NCBI RefSeq assembly: GCF_034377285.1
Contig: NZ_CP139715.1
Span: 3,022,001-3,086,000, forward strand
From: Thalassobaculum sp. OXR-137
GTDB taxonomy: Bacteria > Pseudomonadota > Alphaproteobacteria > Thalassobaculales > Thalassobaculaceae
DNA: 64,000 bases
Reading direction: 5' to 3'
The notes beneath the pieces were generated by a model, which was not told where the DNA came from, did not search any database, and saw nothing but the letters and a program-made list of their open reading frames with translations. This document shows positions 21,003 through 29,881 of the stretch, piece by piece. Each line of letters starts with the position of its first letter. The first letter of the stretch is position 1. The position numbers and the translations under genes were made by a program.

Positions 21003-21354
21003 TTCTTTTGTGTGGGGGAGGGGAGTTCATCCGTTACCGAGCCGCCTGCACCTGCCGGCTCCTCCTCAACGCACTCGCCGCATTCCTTCCCGGAAGCGTC
21101 GGAAACGGGAGCGCCGGGGTCCGGGCGGTCGCGGCGTCCGGCGGCGGCTTGGGGGCGATGGCCGTCGGAGCGCGGGCCGGCGCGGACCCCGGCAGGGAAA
21201 CGGCGGCGCGAGGAACCCGGTCTGCCCCGTGCCCGTCTCCCCCGACCCTTGCATGGACGGGCCAGAGGCGTTTTCCCGCATCCGGCGGCGCCTCGATAAT
21301 TGACCCGCCGGGCCGCAGCCCTATCCTCCAGCTCTGGCAACACGAGGTCCGACC

Positions 21355-23025
21355 ATGCGCCGCCGCTTCCTGCTCGCCCTGTCCGCCTTCCTTCTCCTGC
21401 TGCCGGGGCTCGCCGCCGCGCGGGATACGCTGACCATCGGCGTGAGCCAGTATCCCTCGACCCTGAACCCGATGATCGACGCGATGCTGGCCAAGTCCTA
21501 CGTGCTGGCCGCCACCCAGCGCCAGCTAACCATCGAGGGCCATGACTGGGAGACGGTCTGCCAGCTCTGCGTCAAGCTGCCGAGCCTGGAGGAGGGCGAT
21601 GCCGAGACCTTCCCGTCCAAGACCGAGGAGGGCGAGCCGGTCACCGGCGTGCGCAAGACCTACGCGATCCGCGACGACGCGTTCTGGGCCGACGGCACAC
21701 CCGTCACCACCGACGACGTGCTGTTCGCCTGGGAGATGGGCCGCAATCCGGAGACCGGGGTCGACACCCTGAAGGCCTATCAGGACGTGCTCGACATCGA
21801 GGTGGACGGACCCAAGCGCTTCACCATCGTCAGCCGCAAGCTGGACTACCGCTACCGCTCCATGGGCGATTTCGCGGTCATGCCGGCCCATCTCGACCGC
21901 CCGGCCTTCGCCGAGCCGAAGGAATACCGCAACCGCACCCTGTACCAGACCGACCCGACCAATCCGGGCCTGTGGAATGGGCCGTACCGGGTCGCCGAGG
22001 TGCAGGTCGGCAGCCAGATCGTCCTGGCCCGCAACGAGCACTGGAAGGGCACGCCGCCGGCCTTCGACCGGGTGGTGATCCGCGCCATCGAGAACACCTC
22101 CGCCCTGGAGGCCAACCTGCTCTCGGGATCCATCGACATGATCGCCGGCGAGAGCGGCCTCGCCATCGACCAGGCCATCGCCTTCGAGAAGCGCCACGGC
22201 GACGCCTACACCGTGATCTATCAGCCGGGTCTGATCTACGAGCACCTGGACGTCATGCTGTCCAACCCGATCCTGGGCGACCTGAAGGTGCGCCAGGCGC
22301 TGCTGCACGCGGTCGACCGGGAGGCGATCAACAACCGCCTGTTCGCCGGCAAGCAGCCGGTGGCGACCGGCTCGGTCAATCCGCTGGACTGGACCTACAC
22401 GACCGAGGGCGTGCCGACGTATCCCTACGATCCGGCGGCGGCCGAGGCGCTGCTGGAGGCGGCCGGCTGGACACCGGGGCCGGGCGGCATCCGGGTCAAT
22501 GCCGAGGGCCAGAAGCTCTCCGTCTCGCTGATGACCACCGCCGGCAACCGCACCCGCGAGTTGGTGCAGCAGGTGCTGGCCGATTACTGGAAGCGGGTCG
22601 GGGTCGAGACCGTGATCCGCAACGAGCCGCCGCGGGTGTTCTTCGGCGAGACCGTCTCCAAGCGCCGCTTCACCGGGCTCGCCATGTTCGCCTGGCTGTC
22701 GGCGCCCGAGCACCTGCCGCGCACCACCCTGCATTCGGAGTCGATCCCGACCGAGGCGAACAACTGGGGTGGCCAGAACTACACCGGCTATGCCAGCCCG
22801 GAGATGGACCGGCTGATCGACGCGATCCAGATCGAGCTGGACCGGGACAAGCGGGGCGCGCTCTGGGCGGAGTTCCAGCGGCTCTACGCCACCGACCTGC
22901 CCGTCCTGCCGCTGTATTTCCGGGCCGACAGCTACATTCTGCCCAAATGGCTGGAAGGCGTGCGGCCGACGGGGCACAAATACACCACCACCAACTGGAT
23001 CGAAGAGTGGCGGGTGGCGGAGTAG
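21355..23025 (+). CDS. ABC transporter substrate-binding protein, family 5 (oligopeptide type)
   Basis: The 556-residue product has a signal peptide (MRRRFLLALSAFLLLLPGLAAA, cleavage about residue 22) and an SBP_bac_5 domain. Typical segments are RDDAFWADGTPVTTDDVLFAWE (about 100-120), PYRVAEVQVGSQIVLARNEHW and LYFRADSYILPKWLEGVRPTG near the C-terminus. It should be periplasmic and bind peptides or a related solute. No permease or ATPase genes adjoin it, so the partner transporter lies elsewhere or the protein works as an orphan receptor. The PAS_5 gene follows after 12 bases. Confidence 0.9.
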   Translation: MRRRFLLALSAFLLLLPGLAAARDTLTIGVSQYPSTLNPMIDAMLAKSYVLAATQRQLTIEGHDWETVCQLCVKLPSLEEGDAETFPSKTEEGEPVTGVRKTYAIRDDAFWADGTPVTTDDVLFAWEMGRNPETGVDTLKAYQDVLDIEVDGPKRFTIVSRKLDYRYRSMGDFAVMPAHLDRPAFAEPKEYRNRTLYQTDPTNPGLWNGPYRVAEVQVGSQIVLARNEHWKGTPPAFDRVVIRAIENTSALEANLLSGSIDMIAGESGLAIDQAIAFEKRHGDAYTVIYQPGLIYEHLDVMLSNPILGDLKVRQALLHAVDREAINNRLFAGKQPVATGSVNPLDWTYTTEGVPTYPYDPAAAEALLEAAGWTPGPGGIRVNAEGQKLSVSLMTTAGNRTRELVQQVLADYWKRVGVETVIRNEPPRVFFGETVSKRRFTGLAMFAWLSAPEHLPRTTLHSESIPTEANNWGGQNYTGYASPEMDRLIDAIQIELDRDKRGALWAEFQRLYATDLPVLPLYFRADSYILPKWLEGVRPTGHKYTTTNWIEEWRVAE

Positions 23026-23037
23026 CGGGGAGAGGTC

Positions 23038-23547
23038 GTGACGGGGGAACGGAATACATCGGGCGCGCGGACGACCGTCCGGGCGGACGTGGCGTGGGAT
23101 GGGGTCGGCCATCCGCTGCTGAGCGGCCTATACGCCTATTGGGACGCCAAGCGCGGCGACCGCCTGATGCCGGCGCGCGCGGATCTCGATCCGCTGGATA
23201 TCCCCCAGGTCCTCAGCCACCTGATCCTGCTCGACGTGACCCACGACCCGCTGCGCTTCCGGGTGCGGCTCTACGGCACCGAGGTCGCCGACCTGCGGGG
23301 CCGCGACCTGACCGGGCGCTATCTGTACGAGGGCGCGCCCACCAGCATCGGCGAGACCACCCGCCCCTGGAACCTCGCCACGGTGGAGACCCGCCGACCG
23401 CACTACGTGACCGGACCGTACGAGGACATCAGCAACGAACGGATCGGCACCTTCCACCGCCTGGGCCTGCCGCTCTCGGTGCGCGGGGAGCGGGTGGACA
23501 TGCTGATGATCGCCCTGGTGCGGGAGTGGGAGGACGATATGACTTGA
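23038..23547 (+). CDS. PAS_5-type protein
   Basis: The 169-residue product is a stand-alone PAS-like domain of the PAS_5 family, common in Rhodospirillales. Signatures are HPLLSGLYAYWDAKRGDRLMP near residue 25 and the core FRVRLYGTEVADLRGRDLTG. No output domain is attached, and the ligand and role are unknown. The start is GTG 23038. The gene ends 5 bases before the low-GC nuclease gene on the opposite strand. A second PAS_5 gene lies on the other side of that gene (25280-25864). Confidence 0.8.
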   Translation: MTGERNTSGARTTVRADVAWDGVGHPLLSGLYAYWDAKRGDRLMPARADLDPLDIPQVLSHLILLDVTHDPLRFRVRLYGTEVADLRGRDLTGRYLYEGAPTSIGETTRPWNLATVETRRPHYVTGPYEDISNERIGTFHRLGLPLSVRGERVDMLMIALVREWEDDMT

Positions 23548-23552
23548 ATTGA

Positions 23553-25194
23553 CTACATCAGTTCACGGGATTGCTTGCTTAGTGATTTTTCACAAATATC
23601 GAGTACTGACTTCCAATATGTAGTCCATTCTTCAGGTTTTGAGTTCATAATTTTTTCTGAAAAGAATTTTAGATAAGAATTTTTACTTCCATCTTTAATT
23701 TTGAAGGGCATAATGGTGCCCTGGGCGTCTTCCGAGTAGCTGTCGAACCATCCGGGGTGAGCTTGAGCTGCTTCTTTAACCCATTTGTCTGGAAGCAATC
23801 CTTCTATCGCAAAACGGTCTCTAACAACTACAAAATCTACATTTGGTGCAAATGGGATATTTTTATTCGAGAAATAGTTCTGTAGAGATCTTCTTACACT
23901 GTCGCCGGCATCGTCCCCATCTAAAATACAAATTGACGCTCGTTCTTTTCTGATAAATTCATGGGTGGCCTTTAGGAACCCCTCTATCCCTTTTACTCCG
24001 CCAAAATCATGAATATAAGTATTTTGAGAAAATAATATAGGGTACTGCTTTCGAAAGCGTTCATGTTTTTTCAAGCTATTTATCACTAAATCAAGATACA
24101 TTCTATCTGTTGATCCCTCCACAAGAATGTTGTATTTTGAAAAATTGTAAAAGTCAGAGAAGCGAACGCCTAGAGATTGCCTAATATGACTTGTGGCCTC
24201 GAAATATGTTTTAAATCGGTTTGTTTTGGTCCACCCTTTTTCCAGGGTAACACCAACAGCTTTGGTTGGGTCTTGAGGTACAAATCCTAAGGAATGAGTG
24301 GTTACGATTATTTGAGAGTACTGAGATAAGACGTCCAGTAATGCTATGCATTGCGTGGCTAATTCTGGATGAAGGTAAGATTCGGGTTCCTCTAATAACC
24401 AAAGCGATAATTTTCCTTCATTTTTTTCTTTCTGAGCGATCCAGCAAAAACTACTAAGAAGAACTGCAGATTGAATTCCCATTCCTTTTTGAAAAACGCT
24501 TGTTGTATTGTTATCCTTTAGATTAAATTCGATTTTTCGGAAAAAATCTTCTGGATTGTTTGGGAGTCGAAAAGAGGCGTCTAGGTTGTTTAAGTTGGAA
24601 GATTTTAGGAATCTGTTGATTTCATCGGATGCTTCATTAAGTGCGGCGTTCAGCGCCTCCAAATGAGGTGCGATAACTTTATGCATTCTTTCAAAAAGAA
24701 CTGGCATAACCAGATTATTGTAGAGATCCGATATGCTTTTCTCAGAAGGAATATAGTGAATAGAAAGTTTAGACAGTATGTAATCAAATAGTCGTCTTTC
24801 TAATCTAGAGTAAGATGCACCGTCAGCGCCTTTTGGACGCTTTAAATTTGGAAAGATGCGGTATACTGGATTCGAATTTTCGGAAAATGTCAAATATAAA
24901 GTGATTTCATCTTCGCTATGTGTTGGAGCTCCAAGGGATGTTCTTGCTTGGTCAACAATTCCTCGTAATTCTTCGTCATGTAAATCTTCTTCAATTTTTA
25001 TTTTAACTTGTATATTTGTTCTTAAAGATCTTTCTCCTTTGCACATATCCTGTAGAAAAGTAATGAATTGCTTTTAGGGTGTTTGTTTTTCCAGAATTAT
25101 TTGGGCCTACTAGAGTTATTGCCTGATCTAAATCAAAATTTAATTCTTCTTTTATTGTTCTGTAGCCTCTAACGCTGATATTAGATATTTTCAT
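23553..25194 (-). pseudogene. OLD-type ATPase/TOPRIM nuclease gene with a single-base frameshift
   Basis: Two overlapping frames (ATG 25194 and the frame ending at 23553) join into one 546-residue protein if one T is removed from the TTTT run at 25056-25059. Merged, it shows Walker A GPNNSGKT (30-37), a signature-like GMGIQSAVLLSSF (about 237), Walker B LWLLEEPES (about 264-272), an H-loop VTTHS (His300), and a C-terminal TOPRIM domain with NILVEGSTD (Glu359) and ILDGDDAGD (Asp425/Asp427). This is the layout of overcoming-lysogenization-defect (OLD) nucleases, several of which act in phage defence. No UvrD-type helicase partner is present, so it resembles the stand-alone class. The gene is strikingly AT-rich against its surroundings and was probably acquired. 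It may be inactive, slippery, or affected by a sequencing error. Confidence 0.85.
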
Positions 25195-25279
25195 TTTCTT
25201 GTCCTGCGAATTTTGAATCAATATAAGGTAGAATTATCGCGGAATGAAAATCAAAGTGTCAAGTTGCGTCGTTGTCTGC

Positions 25280-25864
25280 TCACGTATACCGCCTGAAACT
25301 CCCCTCCACCTTGACCGTCCCGGTCTGCGACACCACGACGATGCAAAGGACGAAACTGTCGATCGTCTGGCCGTCCCTGGCAAACGGCAGGATCAGGCGG
25401 TCGTAGCGCAGCTCGCTGGTGCCGTCGCCGATGGGGAAGACGCGTTGGGAGAAATGCGGGGCGCGGGAGACCAGGATCTCCTTGTAGGTCTGCTTCGCCG
25501 TCTCCAGATAGGCGCCCTGGTACAGCGCGTCGAAGGTCTTGCCGGTCGGGTCGCGGCCGGCGCGGGAGACGATCTCGGTGCCGGCCAGACGGTAGCGGAA
25601 AGACCGGGTCACCGGCGCGTCGGCCGGGATCCCGGCGGCGAGGGCTGCCGGGTCGACCCGCTCGCCGTTCAGCACATGGCAGGGCTCGATCACCGCGATG
25701 CGCGGCAGCATGGCGCGGAACGCCGCCGGCTCGAAGCTATCGCGCGACGGCAATCCGCCCTCGGGGCGGGCCGCCTGCCAGAAATCCAGCAGCGCCCGGT
25801 GGTCCGGATGCTGCACGGCGCTCAGTGCCGCGACTTCCGAGGCATAATTTCTATCATCGCTCAT
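25280..25864 (-). CDS. PAS_5-type protein
   Basis: The 194-residue product is another stand-alone PAS_5 protein. Signatures are HPDHRALLDFWQAARPEGGLPSR and the core FRYRLAGTEIVSRAGRDPTGK, which parallels the core of the protein at 23038-23547. No output domain is present. It is transcribed toward that gene, with the AT-rich nuclease gene between the two. GC content is native. Confidence 0.82.
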   Translation of the reverse strand: MSDDRNYASEVAALSAVQHPDHRALLDFWQAARPEGGLPSRDSFEPAAFRAMLPRIAVIEPCHVLNGERVDPAALAAGIPADAPVTRSFRYRLAGTEIVSRAGRDPTGKTFDALYQGAYLETAKQTYKEILVSRAPHFSQRVFPIGDGTSELRYDRLILPFARDGQTIDSFVLCIVVVSQTGTVKVEGSFRRYT

Positions 25865-26050
25865 TGCCGACCAAACCTATACCGGCGGCGCCGATTGACC
25901 AGGGGGACCGGAAATCTTCCGGCGGCGTGCATGCCGATTGCGCTGCCCGACCCCGGGGAGTAGGTCTGCGCCGGCGACGTGCCGCCCCGACCGGTCCTGG
26001 ATCGGCAGACCGGCGTCCGCGCCTTCCGATCCAGCCGAAAGATCAAGATC

Positions 26051-26359
26051 TTGCCCGATGAAAATGAAGAATACGTCTACGACGAGGCCACCGGCGAATG
26101 GCTGCCGGCCTCCGAGGCGGCCACGGCCGCATCCGGCGCCGAGGCGGTGGTGGTCAAGGATGCCGCCGGGACGGTCCTGGCGGACGGAGATTCGGTGACG
26201 CTGATCAAGGACCTCAAGGTGAAGGGCGCGAACCAGACCCTGAAGCAGGGCACGGTCATCAAGTTGATCCGCCTGACCGCCGATCCCGAGGAGATCGACT
26301 GCCGCCACGAGAGCATCAAGGGCCTGGTCCTGCGCACCGAGTTCGTGCGCAAGCGCTGA
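26051..26359 (+). CDS. PhnA-domain (alkylphosphonate utilization-like) protein
   Basis: The product ends with the PhnA/YjdM C-terminal domain: VVVKDAAGTVLADGDSVTLI, KDLKVKGANQTLKQGT and HESIKGLVLRTEFVRKR. The N-terminal zinc-ribbon half of classical PhnA is replaced by a short acidic leader with YDEATGEWLPASEAA. Despite the name, the family has no proven phosphonate role. The start is uncertain: TTG 26051 (DENEEYVYDEATGEW follows closely) gives 102 residues and matches expected family length; GTG 25979 would add an Arg-rich leader that reads as non-coding. Confidence 0.75.
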   Translation: MPDENEEYVYDEATGEWLPASEAATAASGAEAVVVKDAAGTVLADGDSVTLIKDLKVKGANQTLKQGTVIKLIRLTADPEEIDCRHESIKGLVLRTEFVRKR

Positions 26360-26510
26360 TCGCCGCCGATCCCCGCCGACCGCCAGCGATCTCGGGCGGC
26401 GGCGGGCGACCCAGCCGATCGATTCCCTGTATTTTCCCTGCATTGTCGTCGGCGCGAGCCGTCTGCTAGCGTCCCTGTCCTTTCAGAACGGTCCTCGCAG
26501 GGAGCGCGTC

Positions 26511-27209
26511 ATGGCCATTACCTTCTACGATCTGTGCGGCAAGGATGGAGCGCGGTTCAGCCCCTACGGCTGGCGCACCCGCATGGCGCTGGCCCATAAG
26601 GGGCTGGACTACACGCTGGAGCTGGTGAAGTTCACCGAGAAGGAGAAGCTCGCCTTCACCGGCCAGAAGCTGGTGCCGGTGATCCAGTACGGCGAGACCG
26701 TGGTGAACGACAGCTTCGCCATCGCCTGCTTCCTGGAGGACGCCTTCCCGGACAAGCCGTCCCTGTTCAGCGGAGAGGCCGGGCGCGGCATGGCCAAGAC
26801 GATCAACGGCTTCGTCGACCGCATGGTGCAGCCGCTGATCGCGCCGCTGATCGTCGCCGACGTGTTGGACTGCGTGGACGAGAGCTGCAAGGAGTACTTC
26901 CGCAGCTCGCGCGAGCAGCGCTTCGGCATGACGCTGCAGGAGTTCCAGTCGAAGCGGGACGAGAAAGTGGCCGCCTTCCGCACCGCCCTGGAGCCGATCC
27001 GGATGGTGGTGAAGGACCAGCGGTTCATCGGCGGCTCGGCCCCGACCTATGCCGACTACATCCTGTTCGACTCCATGCAGTGGGCGCGGCTGACCTCGAC
27101 CTTCCAACTGGTGGAGGGCGACGATCCGATCCATGCTTGGTTCGAGCGCGTGCTCGACAGCAATGGCGGCATCGCCCGCGAGGAACCGATCGCCGCGACG
27201 GCCGCCTGA
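26511..27209 (+). CDS. glutathione S-transferase family protein
   Basis: The 232-residue product has an N-terminal thioredoxin-fold GST domain (FYDLCGKDGARFSPYGWRTR, about 5-24; KLVPVIQYGETVVNDSFAI, with the Val-Pro cis turn and glutathione-binding Asp-Ser) and a C-terminal helical domain with the conserved Ala-Asp-Tyr N-capping motif (APTYADYILF). The N-terminal pattern resembles the LigE/LigF beta-etherase-like branch, but specificity cannot be claimed. Start ATG 26511 follows GGGAGCG. It heads a three-gene same-strand cluster with a decarboxylase-like and an enoyl reductase-like gene. Confidence 0.88.
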   Translation: MAITFYDLCGKDGARFSPYGWRTRMALAHKGLDYTLELVKFTEKEKLAFTGQKLVPVIQYGETVVNDSFAIACFLEDAFPDKPSLFSGEAGRGMAKTINGFVDRMVQPLIAPLIVADVLDCVDESCKEYFRSSREQRFGMTLQEFQSKRDEKVAAFRTALEPIRMVVKDQRFIGGSAPTYADYILFDSMQWARLTSTFQLVEGDDPIHAWFERVLDSNGGIAREEPIAATAA

Positions 27210-27264
27210 AGCGCCCAAGAAGAACCGACAAGAACAGCCAACAAGAATAACCGGAGGAAACCGC

Positions 27265-27831
27265 ATGCCCCCCGTCCTGCCGCCGCCGCGCCTGACGCTG
27301 CCCGAGCCCGACAAGCTGTCGCCCGAGCAGCGGCGCATCCACGACGAGATCGCCGCCGGCCCGCGCGGCAAGGTGCAGGGGCCGCTGGCGATCTGGCTGA
27401 CCTCGCCGGATCTGGCCGACAAGGCGCAGCAGCTCGGCGCCTTCTGCCGCTATGGCTCGTCGCTGGAGCCGCGGCTGTCGGAGCTGGCGATCCTGGTGAC
27501 CGGCCGCTATTGGGGCGCGCAGTTCGAATGGACCGTGCACAAGCCGATCGCGCTCAAGGCCGGCCTGTCGGAGGCGGTGGTGGAAGCCGTCCGCACCCGC
27601 CAGACCCCGCCCTTCGAGACGGAGGACGAGCGGGTGGTGCACGACTTCGCCCAGGCCCTGCACCGCGACCGCAAGGTGACCGACGAGTTGTACGCCGAGG
27701 CGGTGCGGGTGCTGGGCGAGCGGGGCGTGGTCGATCTGGTCGGTATCCTCGGCTACTACACCCTGATTTCCATGACCCTGAACGCGTTCAACGTCCCACT
27801 GGAGGGCGATGCCCAGCCCGAGCTGGACTGA
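27265..27831 (+). CDS. carboxymuconolactone decarboxylase family protein
   Basis: The 188-residue all-helical protein shows the family core RLSELAILVTGRYWGAQFEWTV (about 70-90) and an EW-x-x-H pattern. It lacks the CxxC of AhpD, so it is not an AhpD-type peroxidase. Members act as small lyases or hydrolases in aromatic degradation, or are of unknown role. GGAGG lies 7 bases before ATG 27265. The gene sits between the GST and the reductase, 55 and 34 bases from its neighbours. Confidence 0.86.
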   Translation: MPPVLPPPRLTLPEPDKLSPEQRRIHDEIAAGPRGKVQGPLAIWLTSPDLADKAQQLGAFCRYGSSLEPRLSELAILVTGRYWGAQFEWTVHKPIALKAGLSEAVVEAVRTRQTPPFETEDERVVHDFAQALHRDRKVTDELYAEAVRVLGERGVVDLVGILGYYTLISMTLNAFNVPLEGDAQPELD

Positions 27832-27865
27832 CGCGACAAGACACGACCTGACGGAGGAGACGGCG

Positions 27866-28849
27866 ATGCTGGCAGCGGAACTCACGGCCATCGGCCCGGC
27901 GCATGAGGTGGTGAAGGCCATCGAGGTGGCAGCGCCCGGCGCCCCCGCCGCCGACGAGATCGTCGTCTCCCTGTCCGCCTGTTCGATCAACCCGGCCGAC
28001 CTGCTGCTGATCGAGGGCAAATACGCCAGCCTGCCGCCGGTGCCCTCGCGCCTCGGGATCGAGGGGGTGGGGACGGTCGAGGCGGTGGGGGCCGATATCG
28101 ACCACCTGGCGCCGGGCGACGTGGTGCTCAGCCTGGGGCGCACCAACTGGGCGCACAAGGTGGTGCTGAAGGGCACCCAGGCGGTCAAGCTGCCGGCCGA
28201 TATCGATGTCGAGCAGGCCGCCATGCTGAAGGTCAACGGCGCCACCGCCTATCGGATGCTGAAGGATTACGTGGACCTCGCCCCCGGCGACTGGGTGATC
28301 CAGGACGCGGCCAATTCCGGGGTCGGGGTGAACCTGATCCGGCTGGCGGCGGCGGCCGGCATCCGTACGGTCAACGTGGTGCGCCGTCCCGAGCTGATCG
28401 AGCCGCTGATGGACCAGGGCGCCGATGTGGTGGTGGTCGACGGCCCGGACCTGGTGCAGCACGTGCACGACGCCACCGGCGGGGCGGAGATCCGGCTCGG
28501 CATCGACGCGGTGGCCGGCAGCATGGTGCGCCGCATGGCCGACTGCCTGGCGCCGGGCGGGGTGATCGTCAACTACGGCCTGCTGTCCGGCGATCCCTGC
28601 GAGATCACCGCCGACCATCTGGTGTTCAAGGGGCTGAGCCTGACCGGCTTCTGGCTCGCCAAGGTCGCCTCGGGCATGAGTTACGAGGAGGTGGCCGAGA
28701 TGTATCAGGCCCTGGCCGAGCGCATCCAGGACAGGACCCTCGCGGTGCCGGTCGAGGCGCGCTACCCGCTGGAGCGGATCGAGGAGGCGATGCGCCACGC
28801 CGGCACCTATGGCCGCGGTGGGAAGGTGCTGCTCCGGCCGGATCGGTGA
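27866..28849 (+). CDS. MDR-superfamily quinone/enoyl reductase
   Basis: The 327-residue zinc-free medium-chain dehydrogenase/reductase has the MECR-like (trans-2-enoyl reductase) signature NGATAYRMLKDYVDLAPGDW followed by QDAANSGVGVNLIRLAA, the NADPH-binding turn. The catalytic-domain start SACSINPADLLLIEGKY is also typical. It probably reduces an enoyl thioester or quinone with NADPH. ATG 27866 has GGAGGAG 7 bases upstream. As the last gene of the GST cluster it may share a xenobiotic or aromatic detoxification role, which is inferred from context. Confidence 0.87.
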   Translation: MLAAELTAIGPAHEVVKAIEVAAPGAPAADEIVVSLSACSINPADLLLIEGKYASLPPVPSRLGIEGVGTVEAVGADIDHLAPGDVVLSLGRTNWAHKVVLKGTQAVKLPADIDVEQAAMLKVNGATAYRMLKDYVDLAPGDWVIQDAANSGVGVNLIRLAAAAGIRTVNVVRRPELIEPLMDQGADVVVVDGPDLVQHVHDATGGAEIRLGIDAVAGSMVRRMADCLAPGGVIVNYGLLSGDPCEITADHLVFKGLSLTGFWLAKVASGMSYEEVAEMYQALAERIQDRTLAVPVEARYPLERIEEAMRHAGTYGRGGKVLLRPDR

Positions 28850-28982
28850 GCGACTCACGCCGGTGAGTAACTGACGGCAGTCAATTGCCACTAGACGTCG
28901 TGGGGATTTAGATGCAATCTTTTTCACAAAGATGTATCTGATTTTCATCTGACCCGTCAGACAAGCTCCCGAGAGTGGCGTC

Positions 28983-29294
28983 ATGGATTCGACGAAGGTT
29001 GTCGCCGTGCTTTCGGCGTTGGCGCAGGAAACCCGTCTCGGAATCTTCCGATTGCTGATGAAGGCCGGCCCCGACGGCATGTCCGCAGGCGCGATCGCCA
29101 AGGAGCTCGGCGTGGTGGCCTCGACCCTGTCGCACCACCTCAGTCTGCTGGAGCATGCCCATCTGGTGACCTCCACCCGCAGCGGCCGGCACGTGATCTA
29201 TGCCAGCAACCTGGACGGCGCCCGGCTGCTCATCGATTTCCTGACCGAGGACGCCATCGACGTGCAGCCGTCGATCGGCTGTGCGGCGGAGTAG
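28983..29294 (+). CDS. ArsR family transcriptional regulator
   Basis: The 103-residue winged-helix protein has the ArsR core ALAQETRLGIFRLLMKAGPD, the recognition helix VASTLSHHLSLLEHAHLV, and a wing TRSGRHVIYAS. The arsenic-type ELCVC motif in the recognition helix is absent; only one Cys occurs near the C-terminus. It is therefore probably not an arsenite sensor. The upstream 133 bases (28850-28982) include GTGAGCGACTCAC (28846-28858), a small palindrome that could be an operator. Possible targets are itself, the preceding GST cluster or the following DUF454 gene. Confidence 0.9.
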   Translation: MDSTKVVAVLSALAQETRLGIFRLLMKAGPDGMSAGAIAKELGVVASTLSHHLSLLEHAHLVTSTRSGRHVIYASNLDGARLLIDFLTEDAIDVQPSIGCAAE

Positions 29295-29363
29295 GCGGGC
29301 GGCCCTTGACCGCGGTGTCGCCGTTAACCTTGTATTGAGGGGTTTCAGCGACACTTTATCGCC

Positions 29364-29801
29364 ATGACCCAGGATCCCAGGCCCCCCGAAGACACCGAGA
29401 TCGAGCTGCCGGCCGAGCTATGCGGTGCCGCGAAACTCGGGTTGCAAGTGCTTGGGTTCGTCTGTCTGGCCATCGGCATCGCCGGGGTGATCCTGCCCGG
29501 GCTGCCGGGGACGGTGTTCCTGATCGTGGCGCTCTGGGCGTTCTCGCGCTCCTCCCACCGGGTCCATCTCTGGCTCTACAGCCATCCGCGGTTCGGCGCC
29601 GGATTACGGGCCTGGCACCGACACCGGGTGATCCCGACCCGGGCGAAGATCGCCGCCGTCGCCGCGATGACGCTGGCCGCCGCCATGCTGATCGCCGCCT
29701 TCCCGACGAATGCGTGGATCCCCGGCATCGGCATCGCGATCATGCTCGCTGTGGCCGGCTGGATCGTCACCCGACCGGGGCGCATCGCCGATCCGAGCTG
29801 A
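29364..29801 (+). CDS. DUF454 (YbaN) family membrane protein
   Basis: The 145-residue product has the DUF454 signature GIAGVILPGLPGTVFLIVALWAF split over a membrane helix, then SHPRFGAGLRAWHRHRVIP and two further membrane helices. Function of the family is unknown. It lies 69 bases after the ArsR regulator and 80 bases before the RNA methyltransferase. Confidence 0.9.
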   Translation: MTQDPRPPEDTEIELPAELCGAAKLGLQVLGFVCLAIGIAGVILPGLPGTVFLIVALWAFSRSSHRVHLWLYSHPRFGAGLRAWHRHRVIPTRAKIAAVAAMTLAAAMLIAAFPTNAWIPGIGIAIMLAVAGWIVTRPGRIADPS

Positions 29802-29881
29802 CAGGCTGGCTCCGGGCCCTCTCTTCGGCTAAACCGTTGGGCCATTGTGCCTCCCGGGGCTGAGAGAAAGTCTGGTCTGCC

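Larger units (their letters stand above)
20319..21354. other. 1-kb gene-free stretch filled by a tandem repeat array
   Basis: No gene is supported between mtnA and the binding-protein gene. From 20350 to 21002 it holds four copies of a 113-bp palindromic element spaced 181, 181 and 178 bases apart (given separately). The 68-base spacer after copy 1 (20463-20530) is identical to that after copy 2 (20644-20711). After copy 4 a decayed continuation appears (ACTCGCCGCATTCCTTCCCG near 21072-21091). From 21092 to 21354 the DNA is GC-rich without recognisable features and should contain the promoter of the gene at 21355. Confidence 0.85.

Noticed and set aside
23553-25194. Gabija (GajA-GajB) or another two-gene defence system
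   Set aside because: No helicase or other partner gene adjoins the OLD-type gene; both neighbours are PAS_5 proteins.
28983-29294. arsenite-responsive ArsR
   Set aside because: No ELCVC-type Cys motif and no ars genes nearby.
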